Assembly (NCBI GenBank): GCA_023512835.1
Contig: CM042088.1
Span: 54,991,579-55,055,578, forward strand
Reading direction: 5' to 3'
Length of the DNA stretch: 64,000 nt
DNA from: Taxillus chinensis
Taxonomy: Eukaryota; Streptophyta; Magnoliopsida; Santalales; Loranthaceae
Shown: one piece after another, positions 11,692 to 22,873 of the stretch
Layout of the letters: the number at the start of each line of letters is the position of its first letter
How positions within the stretch are numbered: the stretch's first letter is position 1
Program-made: the position numbers and the translations under genes
Notes under the pieces: generated by a model
Databases searched by the model: none
What the model was told of the DNA's origin: nothing
The model's input: only the letters and a program-made list of their open reading frames with translations

Positions 11692-14600
11692 GGCTCAGCT
11701 TCTTTTGCGATTGGAAGTAACTCGTTGTAACATCGTCCATTATGATTACGAACTGACTTCCAAGCAGATAGTGTCGCTACGTGCGAAGACAATGGATGAT
11801 TGCGGTCATTTCTTTGTCCTGCACCGTATATCGCCTCTCTGTATCATTCAGCTTGCTACTTTCGTAGGCGATAGGATGTTTGTCCTGCATTATGACGCCC
11901 CCTATAGCATAATCGGACGCATCGGTATGGACTTCAAAGAGTTCATCATAATCAGGCAGCACCACAACATGCTCCTCCGAGATTGCTTGCTTCAATTGCT
12001 CGAAGGAGGCTTGGCACTCGTCCGCCCAGTGCCATGGATGGTTCTTCTTCAGCAAGTCGGTTAAGGGTGTTGTAATGGCGGAGTAACCCTTAATGAACCG
12101 ACGATAGTAATTTACGAGTCCCAGGAATGATCGTAGCTCTGGGACTTTCGTTGGCGGCTCCCATTTTTGGATGGCTTGCACCTTCGCCGGATCCATCATT
12201 AGCTTCCCGTCCTTGATGCGGTGTCCAAGAAAGTCCACCTCCTGCTTCGCTGATGAGCACTTCCCCTTCTTGACATATAGATCATTTTTCCGCAGCACTT
12301 GGAAGACTTGTTTTAGGTGTGCGACATGCTCCCCAAGCATGTTGCTGTACACAACAATGTCATCCAAATAAACAACGACAAATTTGTCAAGGAACGGATG
12401 AAGTACCTTGTTCATTAACGTACAGAAAGTGGCCAGTGCATTGGTGAGGCCGAAGGACATGACTAAAAATTCGAAAGCTCCATATCTTATCACGCATGTT
12501 GTCTTCGGCTCATCTCCTTCCGCTATTCGGACTTGGTAATATCCCGACCGCAGGTCCAACTTGGTGAAATATCTCGCCTTCACGAGTTGGTTGAACAAGT
12601 CTGCTATCAAGGGTATTGGGTATTTATTCTTGATAGTGATCTTGTTCAACGCCCGGTAGTCGATGCATATTCTTAGTCCACCATCCTTTTTCTTCTAAAA
12701 CAGCACCGGGGCGCCAAACGGGGCCTTCGATGGTCGGACATAACCCGACTCGATCAGATCATGGAGTTGTTTCCGTAATTTTGCCAACTCCGGGGGTGCC
12801 ATGCGATAAGGTGACATGGCTGGCGGCTTCGTCCCTGGCTCTAGCTCGATGTGGTGATCCACATCTCGCTTCGGCGGTAGCCGCTTCGGTAACTCCGAAG
12901 GCATAACATCTTGGAACTCCTTCAAGACCACTTCCACCTGCTCGGGCATTGTTAAAGTTATCAACCCTTCCTCTTCCGTCAGTTCCCTCATCGAAACCAT
13001 ATAACTTGGGTCCTGCTTGAGTTCCCATTTGAACTGCATGGTGGAAATTATTGATGCGCTCGACTTCCGCATGCCTTTGAGTGCGATCACTCGAATCTTC
13101 TGATTGTCAAGGATCACAAGGGAACTTGACGATGGAACAAGAAATGCTAGCGCTTGACAAAAGAAAGCAAGCCCCAGCACCATCTTAAAATCGTCCATCG
13201 GAATGACGGTGAAGTCGAGCTTTCCTTGCCAATCTCCAATTTTCACCGTTACGCCCTTTGCTATGCCGTGGACCGGCTTGGCTTGCAAGTTCACCGCTTT
13301 AATCGTGCCAGTTCCTTCATATAATGTGAGACCCAGTCGCTTGGCCTCTTGTAGATCAATGAAGTTATGGGTCGCTCCCGTATCCAGCATTGCGCCCACA
13401 GTTTGGCCCCGAACGGTTACGTCCGCATATAACAAGTTTTTCTCTTTCGGATCCTTCGGTGAGAAGAGTTTCAAGAGAGTGCTCAAGTGTTGGATGGCTC
13501 CCAGGTCAGCTTGAGGCTCCTCGGCCTTCTCTTTGTTATATTCCGCAACAATGGCGTTCATCGCCTTGCGGTTTGGATAATCTCTGGTCCAGTGCGGCCC
13601 ATCGCAAATGAAGCACGGCCTCGGTGCCTCTTTCTTCTGTGCGAAGAACTTCGGTTTGTAATTTGACGAGCTCGAGGGTTTTGGATGTCCACCCTCCTTA
13701 TGGCCAACATCCTTTTTTGGCCCGCTTTTGTCTCCCCCACTTTTACCCGCGTACGACTTCTTCGCAAATTTTGATTGGGATGAGTAGTCGACCAACATTT
13801 CGGCGGCCGGAATGGCATCATCTAATGTTTGCACATTGCGCCGATCCAATTCTACTCTTGCCCATTCTTTGAGGTCGTCCTTGAAGTAAAACAGGAAATC
13901 AGAATCGGACATATTGTTGATTTCCAGCATAAGAGTAGTGAACTCCTTGATGTATTTGGGAACACTGCCCGTCTTCTGTAGTCGATGCAATTTCCCCCGA
14001 ACTTCGGTCTCCGCATTATGTGGGACGAAGTGCTTGCGTAATTCCGTTTTGAATTGTTCCCATGTATCGATTATGCAAAACCCCTTCTCCCACTCAGTAT
14101 GATTCCAACGCCACCATAGTTGGGCCGCTTCCCGAAAGAAGATTGGGGCGTTGCTTATCCGAGCCACATCATCAACAACGCCCATGTCCTCAAAATATTG
14201 TTCTAGGCCAAACAAGAAATTTTTCACCGCAGTGGCATTGCGAGTGCCATTGTACATTGCTGGTTTCAGAACTTTCAGCATGGGACCGTGTCCGTCGCTT
14301 GTAACACTCGACCCAGCGTTTCCCACTGACTGCGGACTGTGTCGGCAGAATGTTTCCATCTCCATAAGGATGTCGTGGATCTCACATTCCACGTATTTCG
14401 CAGGTCAGCCAGATTCTCGTTGAGCGCTTCGATTTGCCCCTCGAACGATTGGCTGCATTCACGCATCATGACCTTAGCGGCCTTTGCGATTTCCGCATTT
14501 TCCGCAATCAAGTTGTCGACTTGATCGCTAAGTTCCCCGACCAAGGAGTTCTCGGTTGTGAGACTCCCTTCCAACAGCGAAATCCGAGCTTCTATGGGAT

Positions 14601-14748
14601 CCTTGAGCATCGTCTTGAATTTCCCACGTTTCGGTGGCGTTGAAGTACGCAGCTCCTCATGCCCACGGCTATGTTGCTGCTCCGTGTGCGGTTCCTCTGT
14701 CGCAGTGAACCCTTCCTCGTGTGCCATTGCCTTGACTCTTTTTCCCAA
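11692..14748 (-). pseudogene. Chromovirus gag-protease-RT-RNase H (5' part)
   Basis: Minus strand, start near 14748. The N-terminal part is acidic and coiled-coil-like, up to LNENLADLRNTW. A one-base shift near 14395 moves to the frame that continues VECEIHDILMEMETF. Gag capsid shows WRWNHTEWEKG, LRKHFVPHNAETEVRGKL and ARVELDRRNVQTLDDAI. The zinc knuckle reads CFICDGPHWTRDYP, with its last Cys changed to Tyr. Protease has GAMLDTGATHNFIDLQEA. RT begins after PFGAPVLF, where a TAG (12693..12695) replaces a sense codon, then [41 protein letters not shown] (usually [11 protein letters not shown]) and the active site [11 protein letters not shown] (12357..12378). RNase H includes [12 protein letters not shown] and stops at IHCLRT, where TAG replaces Trp. 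Decayed. Confidence 0.9.
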
Positions 14749-14775
14749 CCAACCAAATTACGACTGGACGTAATT

Positions 14776-14788
14776 GGCTCTGATACCA
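14776..14788 (-). other. tRNA-Met primer-binding site of the chromovirus
   Basis: Reverse complement reads TGGTATCAGAGCC, the standard initiator-Met tRNA primer-binding site, two bases inside the 5' LTR. It fixes the element as minus-strand. Confidence 0.93.
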
Positions 14789-14790
14789 CC

Positions 14791-15176
14791 TGTCACGGAG
14801 TTAGTCTTACGACAAGCTAACTCGTTCGACACTTAGTCGCTTAGCGGAAACTTTGCGAAACTAAGTAAGTCGTTTAAGTTTGAGTGAATGTTTAGAGTCG
14901 TTCGGGACAACAGACAACAATTTATGGAAGTTGTAGAGAATGCCCGAAAGTGAGAAAACTTATATTAGCACAAATGTCAAGTACAAGTTTTAACACTAGA
15001 GTCTTGCTCTACATATAAAATTTAAAACATTTTTACAACTGGCACTAGGAGACATCAAGTTGGTGCGAGAGTACAAATGGCCTATACAAGTGCTAACACT
15101 TTCTACGAGCTATACAATCATTACAAATGACTTAAATATGTTACAAAAATGTGCCGTGAGGCTCCGGACTGTGACA
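14791..15176 (-). repeat. 5' LTR of the 6670..15176 chromovirus
   Basis: 386-bp partner of 6670..7056, adjacent to the primer-binding site. The most frequent differences between the two are C/T and G/A. Confidence 0.92.
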
Positions 15177-18100
15177 TATTGCTCTGGAACATGGTTTACT
15201 ACTTAGTTGGTATGTGCAGACACCCAGCTCTCCGAAGTGGACCAACTCAAAATGAATTTCACAAGTCGATTCCTTCTTGCTACATGTGTCATCATGGTTG
15301 GTCGGATTGATATATCCTATGTAATACCTTTTTCCAAAGGTATCGTATGATGCAATTCTTCTAATCTAAATTATTGTCCTTCATTCTAAAAACAATGATA
15401 CCCAGTTACCGAAGTTTATGGGCTCATTGGCCGAGTCAGCATTTCTAGTCCTCAACAATATCACTGGAGTATGCTTTGTATGTTATGTTATGATCAATTA
15501 AGTCAAATTGTCACAACACATGCAACTGGATTTGAGATGTCAATTATTGTCTGATCGGGACAGTTTTTACTCGACCCAAAAAGACAATGCAGGTATGGGT
15601 ATTAATTGACCCATTCTTTCTGATTTTTTTAAATGTTTTTAAGTAATTTTAGTCTAAAATATATGTTCTGATCCGATTCTGTTTCGACCTGTCGTGCTAC
15701 TTAGTTTCATTCCAACTTGATCCAAACCCTTATGGGTGGATTCTAATCACTTACTAAGCGGTTTTAATGTGTCCTGCTGTCATCCCTAAATTTGATGTTG
15801 CGTGAGAGTTTTCAAAATATTTGCTTGGTACGTAATGAGATTTTGAGAACTGAATGAAGTATACTTACACCCTTTGAAATACTAAACACATTTACTATAA
15901 TTTTTTTAAAATATTATATGAAATTATAAAAATATTCAAAAAAAAAGTTATTTTTGTATAATGTTTGATAATAATCTTTGAATAATAATAATTTTTGTAG
16001 TCAATAAAATATTTGAATACAATTTGAACATTGTAATGTTCTAATATTATTCTTTAAATATAATTGTTTAATTTTTTTTCTTATATTTGTTCAAAAATAA
16101 GTATTCGAATATAAATATAATATTCAAATAATGGTTTTTAAATATTTAATTTATATTCTAATAATACTGTGAAATATTTATGTTTGAATAGTACTATTCA
16201 AATATTAGACTAGTGTTTAAATATTTTTTTATTATTTAAAAAAAATTATTTAGTCATTTCATACTACTGGTGGATTTCTTTATCAAAACAGTGGGTATGA
16301 GTATTCGTTCTCAATTATATTCATTGTCCGCTTCTTTTAGGCATGTGTTTTTGTTTTTGTTTTGTTTTGTTTTTATGATTTTTTACTTTATTGAATTTAA
16401 AAGTTAATATTCTATTTGAATTTAAATTTTTAGAAAAAGTATAATCATAATTTTTTTAAAAAAAAAGTGTTTCCTACTATTAATTTTAAAACTTAATGAA
16501 CAATGGTACTTGTCATCTTTGAAATGAGAACTATATTACATGGTCTTTGTATTTTAATTAAAATAATATCATTTTGATCAATGGCATTTTAATCAACGTT
16601 ATTTTAATGAAAATATAAGACTTCGAGGACTACATTTAGATTTTTTTAAACTTAATCGATGTCATTTTAATTGACATCATTTTAATGCTATGTTTGGCAA
16701 TACTGGATTTTTTTTAAATATGATTATTTTTAAAAATTGTGGACTTAGATAATTTTTACCACTCATAAATAATTTTAAATTCACCAGGTGTCTGGGCTCA
16801 CTCTTTTAAAAATAATTCCATTTTCAAAAATAATACTATCGTACCCAATAAATCCTTAATTAAGGTGTAAAACTAAGTAACAAGGACTGGCTGGTGGTTT
16901 GGGAAAAAAATGGAAAAAAGACATAAGGTGAATCTAATAATAGTAATAAATTAGATTTCAAAAATGAGTTTGGATTTGAATCCCGATTCAAAAATAGCTA
17001 AACTCGAATTTACTATGAAAAAACTCACATAAAATTTAAGTTTGAATTCCAATCCTCATGCATACCAAACAAGTTAAAAAAAAGAAAAAGTCTATTTGTA
17101 GGTAAATTGTGTAAGAAATTCGTACAGGAACATTTTCTCTGCCGTTGGATTAGTATGAATAAAAAGTTTAAAATAATAATATCAATCCAACGGTAATGAA
17201 GATGTCCCTGCACGAATTACCGGTACAATCTACTTATACGTAACATTACTCTAAAAAAATATAATTCATAATTTATTTTTATTTAAAGCCAAAATCACCA
17301 TTTCTTGTACCAAACATATCCGGATAATTGCACTATGGACTGTAAAACAAAAAAATAAAACCATTTCAAAATTTTCTATAAATAAGTCTTAAAATTATGA
17401 AATAAATTATAAAATTTGACTTACCTTTATGTTGTATTATCACGTATGGCTCTACCGAACAACATTCTTGTCGATCAAAATTATGTCATTTTAAAGTTTT
17501 TTAAATACATATTAATATAACATATTTTTGGAATAAAAATAGCAAAACCATAATTTTAACCTACTTTCTAAACTAATCATGTGGTATCTCATCCATATGG
17601 AAGCATTTTGGACGTTGTCATCGGCTCATCGCCATCCATCAATTGTGGTACATAGTCTAGCAATTTTTTTAAAATTATTATTATTATTATTTATTTAATA
17701 AACTCATTTTTTATTTTATCCAAAATTTCTCAGTCCTATTTCATAATGCTTTTAAGATTTGAAAGCGAAACCTCCAGTTGGGCTGATAATAATCTATTTT
17801 CTAATCTTTTTATTTTATAGATACAACAAACGTGATAGCTACATATATCAGATACACATAAACTTTTATTTATCTAACTCTGTACTATGAAAAATGGATA
17901 AAATTTTAAATAATAGCGAGAAAAAAAACACTTAAGGCAGTCTTTTTGGTACAAGCCTGAAAGCTATAAATTCAAGAACATAACAAGTTATTATTTATTT
18001 TATTTTCAGTTCAAAATAAATAAATACAATTATGTGTTAAAATAGTACCCATTACCATGCTTGGTGCTCCAAGATTTTCCAAATATGAAAGTAGGCTAAG

Positions 18101-18602
18101 ACGCCGACAACACCCCACTTTTTTAATCACTTTAACTAACCATTAAGTTAGGTAATCAAATAAATCATAACTTAATGATATAGAGAGACGTGGAGGATCA
18201 TGGAGGTAGAGAAGTTGAGAATATTATATGAGAAGTCGGGTTCGGGTGATGGATTCGTTAGTTTTAAGTAATCAGATTATGTACGGTATATAACTTTGAT
18301 ATCACTATAATACAAACTCTAACTATGCATAGAATCAATCATGTGTCTTGGTATTAACAGTATTAAATAATATCAATAAGTAGGCACAAAACATTAATGA
18401 CTCACATTATTTTCTTTTTTTCCTTCATCAGGTAAGGCCAACTAACAAACATTAGAACACAACACCTCCACCGTGATGGCACCCCCTTGCAACACCCTGT
18501 TGCTATGCCCTGCCCCTACAACAGCTCCCTCCATGACACACCCCCTCACTTGTGATGGCTCCCCCTTGTGATGGCCCCGCCATTACGCCTCACCCTTGCA
18601 AC
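15177..18602. other. AT-rich intergenic DNA, no gene seen
   Basis: About 3.4 kb with long A/T runs and many AAATATTCAAATA-like repeats at 15900..16240. The first 400 bases are less AT-rich but give no readable domain. One MITE-like hairpin is listed separately. The last 150 bases before 18603 are C-rich, with repeated TGTGATGGC.CCCCC-type blocks. Confidence 0.6.
17093..17245. repeat. MITE-like inverted repeat
   Basis: About 60-bp arms face each other around a short loop near 17160..17175. Left arm GTAGGTAAATTGTG..GAAATTCGTACAGG..CCGTTGGATTA pairs with right arm TCAATCCAACGG..CCTGCACGAATT..TACAATCTAC. The right outer edge ends ACGTAACATTACTCT; its complement AGAGTAATGTTACGT resembles the ends of other inverted repeats at 41919 and 43087. 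No transposase is present. Confidence 0.65.
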
Positions 18603-18838
18603 TGTTAGGATCAATTCACACATACACATACAAGAACACACAAGATTTAACGTGGTTCGGCCAATTATGCCTACATCTATGGGAGGAACTGATTTCAATA
18701 TAATAGAGATAAGTTTTATAGATCTCACACCTCTATCTGATTTTATATGGATTTTCTGCTCTGTTTTTCCATACTATTACAATAATTATGTGTTGATATT
18801 TAACATAAGGAGAGGGAGACAGAAATACACAAACTATA
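18603..18838. repeat. Copia-type LTR fragment, copy A
   Basis: Starts TGTTAGGATCAATTCACACA and contains the block AAGATTTAACGTGGTTCGGC followed by ATTATGCCTACATC, typical of some plant copia LTRs. It aligns with 32823..33050 over about 230 bp in the same orientation, then similarity ends near AATACACAAA. No primer-binding site is next to this copy. Confidence 0.6.
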
Positions 18839-19341
18839 AGAAGATTTGACTATAAGAACTGAGGATGGGCATCATCTACCACAATATCTTGTTTCACTAC
18901 TGTAATCTTTATGAATCTTCTAGCGACTAGCAAGAAGATTGAAGGTACTTGGAGAGGCCTGCTATAATAGCAGCACCCCATTTACCGAAGAAACACCTTT
19001 GAAAAGATTGAAATATAAGTTTTGGCCAACCATTTTTTTTGTGCGCTACGTGGGAGCTCTTGAATTTTCAAGTTCTGTGATAAAGTTTCTAAAATGTCAG
19101 ATAATGATATTCAGGGATTTATTTATGCCTTGAACATTTAATCAACATTTGTAAATAATATGAAACAATCGTTTTTCAACTGGCTTACACAATCACTTTA
19201 AAAACAATTTGAAAGTGATACCCAAAAAAACCAATCCCAAAAGGGCGCCAAAAAGTTCTTTGAAAGCAGTAGATGTTCAATATGACTTCTATTGTTTAAC
19301 TCGTATAACCATAACTGAACAAGACTACGCTGCACCAAGAT
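18839..19341. other. Unassigned AT-rich flank left of the LARD-like element
   Basis: About 500 bp without coding signal. Its last five bases AAGAT are the left target-site duplication of the element that starts at 19342. Confidence 0.5.
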
Positions 19342-19771
19342 TGTAAGGACCCGTACCTTGAGTTAGTCACGCTTTTTCCTTCGAGTAGTTTTTCTAGATT
19401 TTGACCTAGTGAATGGGCTCAAATGAATTCACGTGCAAAAGGAAAGATGCTTAGAATGATGTCCTCTATCTACCACGAAGTTTCAGGCCAAACAGACGTG
19501 TATGTGAGGTGCACGTGAAATGGGTCCAATTCACGTGCAAGTGTGGTTGTCTTCTAAATGATGCAAGGAGGCTAGGGGTGAAGTTTGAGAGCATTTGGAG
19601 TGCATATGGAGTTGCACGTGAATTGGGGAATTCACGTTCAAATTGGCGTGCAACCATATTTTTGCATGGTTCCCTTGGTTTTGACATTCTAATGAACTTT
19701 CTCCAAAGGACCATGTTGAAATTCTCGAGTATTTTGGCCTATATGGGTGCGGCAAGGTGCTAACTTGTGTA

Positions 19772-19850
19772 ATCAAAACTACGTCGTTTTGATCTTTGGT
19801 TTCACTTAATCAAAACTACGTCGTTTTGATGTTGTGTTGTCTATATAAGG
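19772..19850 (+). promoter_or_regulatory. LTR promoter: duplicated palindrome plus TATA box
   Basis: ATCAAAAC-N6-GTTTTGAT occurs at 19772..19793 and again at 19809..19830, each an inverted repeat with a TACGTC core. CTATATAAGG follows at 19841..19850. The same arrangement is in the 3' LTR (26204..26225, 26243..26264, then CTATATAAGG). Spacing fits an RNA polymerase II core promoter with duplicated upstream elements; a bZIP-type ACGT core is present. Function is inferred. Confidence 0.6.
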
Positions 19851-19896
19851 AGGAGAAGCCCCTCTGTTTTAGGGTTAGGGGTTTGTTGCTCCACCG

Positions 19897-19909
19897 GCAG
19901 AGAGAGAAA

Positions 19910-19980
<71 letters not shown>
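19897..19980. repeat. (AG)n microsatellite in 5' LTR
   Basis: Near-pure AG run, with about 65 uninterrupted bases from 19914. The matching run in the 3' LTR (about 26338..26375) is much shorter. It lies just downstream of the putative LTR transcription start. Confidence 0.95.
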
Positions 19981-19981
<1 letters not shown>

Positions 19982-20418
19982 AAGGAGAGCTTCTGGTGGC
20001 TGCCAGGAGCATCTTGCGTGGGTGGTCGGAGTCTTGCGTGGAAGCGGGAGCAGGAGAACACACAAGGTAGGGGTTCTGTTCTTCCTAAATCCTCCTCTCG
20101 TCCTAGGGTTCTAGGGCGGATTATTGAGTTAAACCTGTTTATATATATATATGTAATCCATATAGGTGTGATCTCCTATATGGATGTTGGCCTTCAATGG
20201 CGATTTTGGTGTGTTTCTGGTGTTCGTGTGATGCATGAAAAGTGTTCGATAAAATGCCGTGTGACATGCCTGCTACATGTTTGAGAAAATGCCTGTGCGG
20301 CTGGGTTTATGAGTCCGTGAATTTATGCACACCAATTGTTTGGGTTTATACCTGTGAGGCTTTGCATGCTAAGTGTCGATGTTATGTCTGTGTGACTAAG
20401 TGTGGCTATGTGTACTGC

Positions 20419-20600
20419 GTTCTTGGAACCCGGTGGTTGTGGAAGCCTGGGACTGTTCTTGGAACCCGGTGGGCGTGGAAGCCTGGGGTCGTTCTTGGAA
20501 CCCGGTGGGCCGTGGAAGCCCGGGGATCGTTCTTGGAACCCGGTGGCCATGGAAGCCCGGATCGTTCTTGGAACCCAGGTGGCTGTGGAAGCCCGGGAGT
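20419..20600. repeat. Minisatellite, five units of about 36 bp, in 5' LTR
   Basis: Units begin GTTCTTGGAACCCGGTGG and end GTGGAAGCCCGGG-like, with lengths of 35-38 bp. Five consecutive units are visible. The 3' LTR has about three and a half shorter units at 26811..26935. Confidence 0.9.
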
Positions 20601-21104
20601 GTTTATGTACCAGCCTGTGTATGATTGTATTTGCTTCTTATAACCTGTAATTATATCTTGGTGGAATAATTGTATCACAACACAAGACTTGTACATAAGG
20701 CATGTAAATATTAGGTGCATGGGATGGGTTGGGGAGACATGATCCCTACTGAGCCGTGGTCGCTCACCCCTCCTACCATGTTGTTTTCTTTACAGGAACC
20801 TACAGGCGTTAGGTGGGAACACCAAAGGGGAAGTCCTGCTTGTTGGCTTGCTTATTATTATTCGAGTTATAATGTTTTTTCTTTATGAAAGCTTTGTAAC
20901 CCCAAGGGGGAGATTGTAATGTGGAGTTCAATGTAATAAGAGTATGTTTCGGACGTATTTGCTATGTTTGGACTCAATAAATATAAGATTGTTCTCTTAA
21001 TATAAAGTGTGAGTTATATGTTGTATTCAAACCCCTCTATCCAACTTGGGTAAAGGGAGGGTCACGTTCCGGTCTCCTCGGGCTGGAAATCCGGGGCGTG
21101 ACAA

Positions 21105-21126
21105 TAAGGTATCGAGCATGGTCTAG
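21105..21126 (+). other. Degenerate primer-binding site of the LARD-like element
   Basis: AAGGTATCGAGCATGGTCTAG directly follows the 5' LTR and matches the tRNA-Met site TGGTATCAGAGC with small changes. The Tekay element at 55694 has TGGTATCAAAGCATGGTCTA in the same place. Confidence 0.75.
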
Positions 21127-21971
21127 TTGGCCTAGGGTAGTGGGCGGGCTTGGTTATCTTGGGTCCTTTGGATGAGCCTGGAGGGACGTGCCTGATCAAC
21201 ACGGTCCTCTTGGAGCCTCCAAGGTGTACTTGGGGTAGTCCGGTCTTGTGGTAGAATTTGCATGCATTGGCATTAGGGCACTAGTTGCATTGGTTGTTGT
21301 ATGTGAAGGTGTGGATACCTGTGAAAATTTTAATTGTGATAAAAAAAATGAATAATGTGATAAGGTGTGAACTGTGCAACTCGATTTTATTTGAAGTACC
21401 TTGAGCATGACTACAAGGAAAGGTCCTTGTTTAATTGAACCGTGTGCTTGTGGAATGGTCGCTTGTGCAATGTGGTTTAATGAGAACTAAAATGTGTGTA
21501 GTGTGTGTAATTGCATGGATAAATGGTTTGAACATGAAAAAGTTTCAATTGTGCAACTCTGAAATTTTGTGATGGTTCGAGCATGAAAACATGGAAAAGA
21601 ATTTGTGGTATTGAAACTGAGTGCTTGTGAACTTGAAGCTTGTGAAATGTGAACGAACGGAAGATAAAATAAAATAAAAGAAAATATAATAAGGTTAGTG
21701 TTTTGTGAATGACTGAGTATGTGCCTTTGTATGGTATTGTGTGGAGGAAGTGTTGTTGTGTTCAAAACGATGAGATATCCAGTTAAGTATAAATTATATG
21801 TGCAATGTAAAGGTGTGAACTTGTTGTAAGGGTGTGAACTTGTATAGTCTGTGATGTGCATCCATGAATTTGTGTGGTGATAATGCATGTTTTGAGGTTA
21901 GTTATAGCTCGGCATGCTTAGTCGGTAATGGTATTGAAATTGTGGAGTGATAACCTGGGGCGCCGCTTTTC

Positions 21972-22205
21972 GTGGAGCCAATGTCTCCGAAAATTGTGAC
22001 TGTCACGACTATTGAGGTAGCAGAGAAGCCTGCCCCTCAGGCTGGGCAAATGGGTGAGCTACAGGATGTAAGTAATGATCCCAAGGTTGGCATCTTAAGC
22101 CTGGTAATTCAAGAGTTGAAGGATGAAATTCGACAACTGATTAAGAGCGAGGTACACCGAGAGCTATCAACCCACATCATCGGGGGGAGCTTGGGTGAAG
22201 ATTAA
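21972..22205 (+). CDS. Short ORF, possible gag N-terminal remnant (77 codons)
   Basis: ATG ORF beginning MEPMSPKIVTVTTIEVAEK and ending THIIGGSLGED, with a central amphipathic stretch LVIQELKDEIRQLIKSEVHR that could form a coiled coil. It lies about 870 bp after the 5' LTR, where gag starts in gypsy elements. No capsid or zinc knuckle follows. I do not recognise a family. It may be a truncated gag or chance. Confidence 0.35.
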   Translation: MEPMSPKIVTVTTIEVAEKPAPQAGQMGELQDVSNDPKVGILSLVIQELKDEIRQLIKSEVHRELSTHIIGGSLGED

Positions 22206-22812
22206 TTGAAGCATAGTTATCCTGATTAGCGGAAAGGGGCTCAAGAGGTAGAGACCAGTTTTCCAAAGGGGTTGTTCTTGCAGTGGACAACTGGGACATT
22301 GGAAAAAAAGTATGGCAGGGAGGAGTACTAGTGTCGCATCGTGCTCCAGACGGCTTGTTTTGGTAAAGCAAGGCATGGTGCTAGAGGACTGGCTCGCCGA
22401 GCTAGGGATAAAGCAAAAAAAATAAAATAATAATAATAATAATAATAATTCAAACCTTGTTTGGGGGCCGAAGACTACCAAGTGAGGCTAGGAGGAGAGC
22501 ATGGCAGAACTTTCCTTAGTCAAGGGTACGATTTTGATTCTCGCGTATTAAGATTTGTTTAGTGGTGGTATCGTATTCCTTTAATGATAGTGATCGGTTG
22601 AGTCTCGTGCAGGATTAGGTGAGGTCTGGGTGAACCTTTGATTGCTGAGTTTCTAGCAATTTAATTAAGACACTTGTGATAGAGGGTATTTTAGTTGGGT
22701 GGGCTCTTGAGCCACTGTTTTATGTTAGGTGAGGCTTAGAAGGTCGTTTGAGTTACCATTTTGGATGGACGTAGTTAGGGACCTACTAGAGAATAAAAGA
22801 GTAAAATAAATA

Positions 22813-22814
<2 letters not shown>

Positions 22815-22871
<57 letters not shown>
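22815..22871. repeat. (AT)n microsatellite
   Basis: Over 50 bases of alternating TA inside the LARD-like element. Confidence 0.95.

Positions 22872-22873
<2 letters not shown>

Larger units (their letters stand above)
6670..15176 (-). mobile_element. Ty3/gypsy chromovirus (probably Galadriel-like), old, interrupted by a LINE
   Basis: LTRs at 6670..7056 and 14791..15176 start TGTCA and end TGACA. The element reads on the minus strand: the tRNA-Met primer-binding site lies next to the right-hand LTR, then gag, protease, RT, RNase H, integrase and a chromodomain run leftwards. TATT (or ATATT, with a one-base boundary shift) flanks both outer ends as the likely target duplication. By eye the LTRs differ at about 35-40 of 387 positions, nearly all transitions, so insertion is old. 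Removing the 8680..11680 LINE leaves about 5.5 kb, normal for a chromovirus. Internal stops and frameshifts make it inactive. The Galadriel-like placement rests on gag and chromodomain style and is uncertain. Confidence 0.9.
19342..21103 (+). repeat. 5' LTR of the LARD-like element
   Basis: 1762 bp. In order it holds two copies of a palindromic ATCAAAAC-N6-GTTTTGAT motif, a TATA box, a long (AG)n run, a 5-unit minisatellite of about 36 bp, a splice-acceptor-like TTCTTTACAG near 20800, and the terminal GGGGCGTGACA. Differences in length from the 3' LTR come mainly from the AG run and the minisatellite. Confidence 0.92.

Noticed and set aside
17093..17245. Hairpins as microRNA precursors
   Set aside because: The arms are about 60 bp with a TIR-like structure and repeat-family edges, so MITE is simpler. 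No mature miRNA recognised.
19796..20284. 162-codon ORF through the AG repeat of the LARD LTR
   Set aside because: Long only because an (AG)n run cannot form stop codons. The flanking parts match no protein and the 3' LTR version differs in frame.
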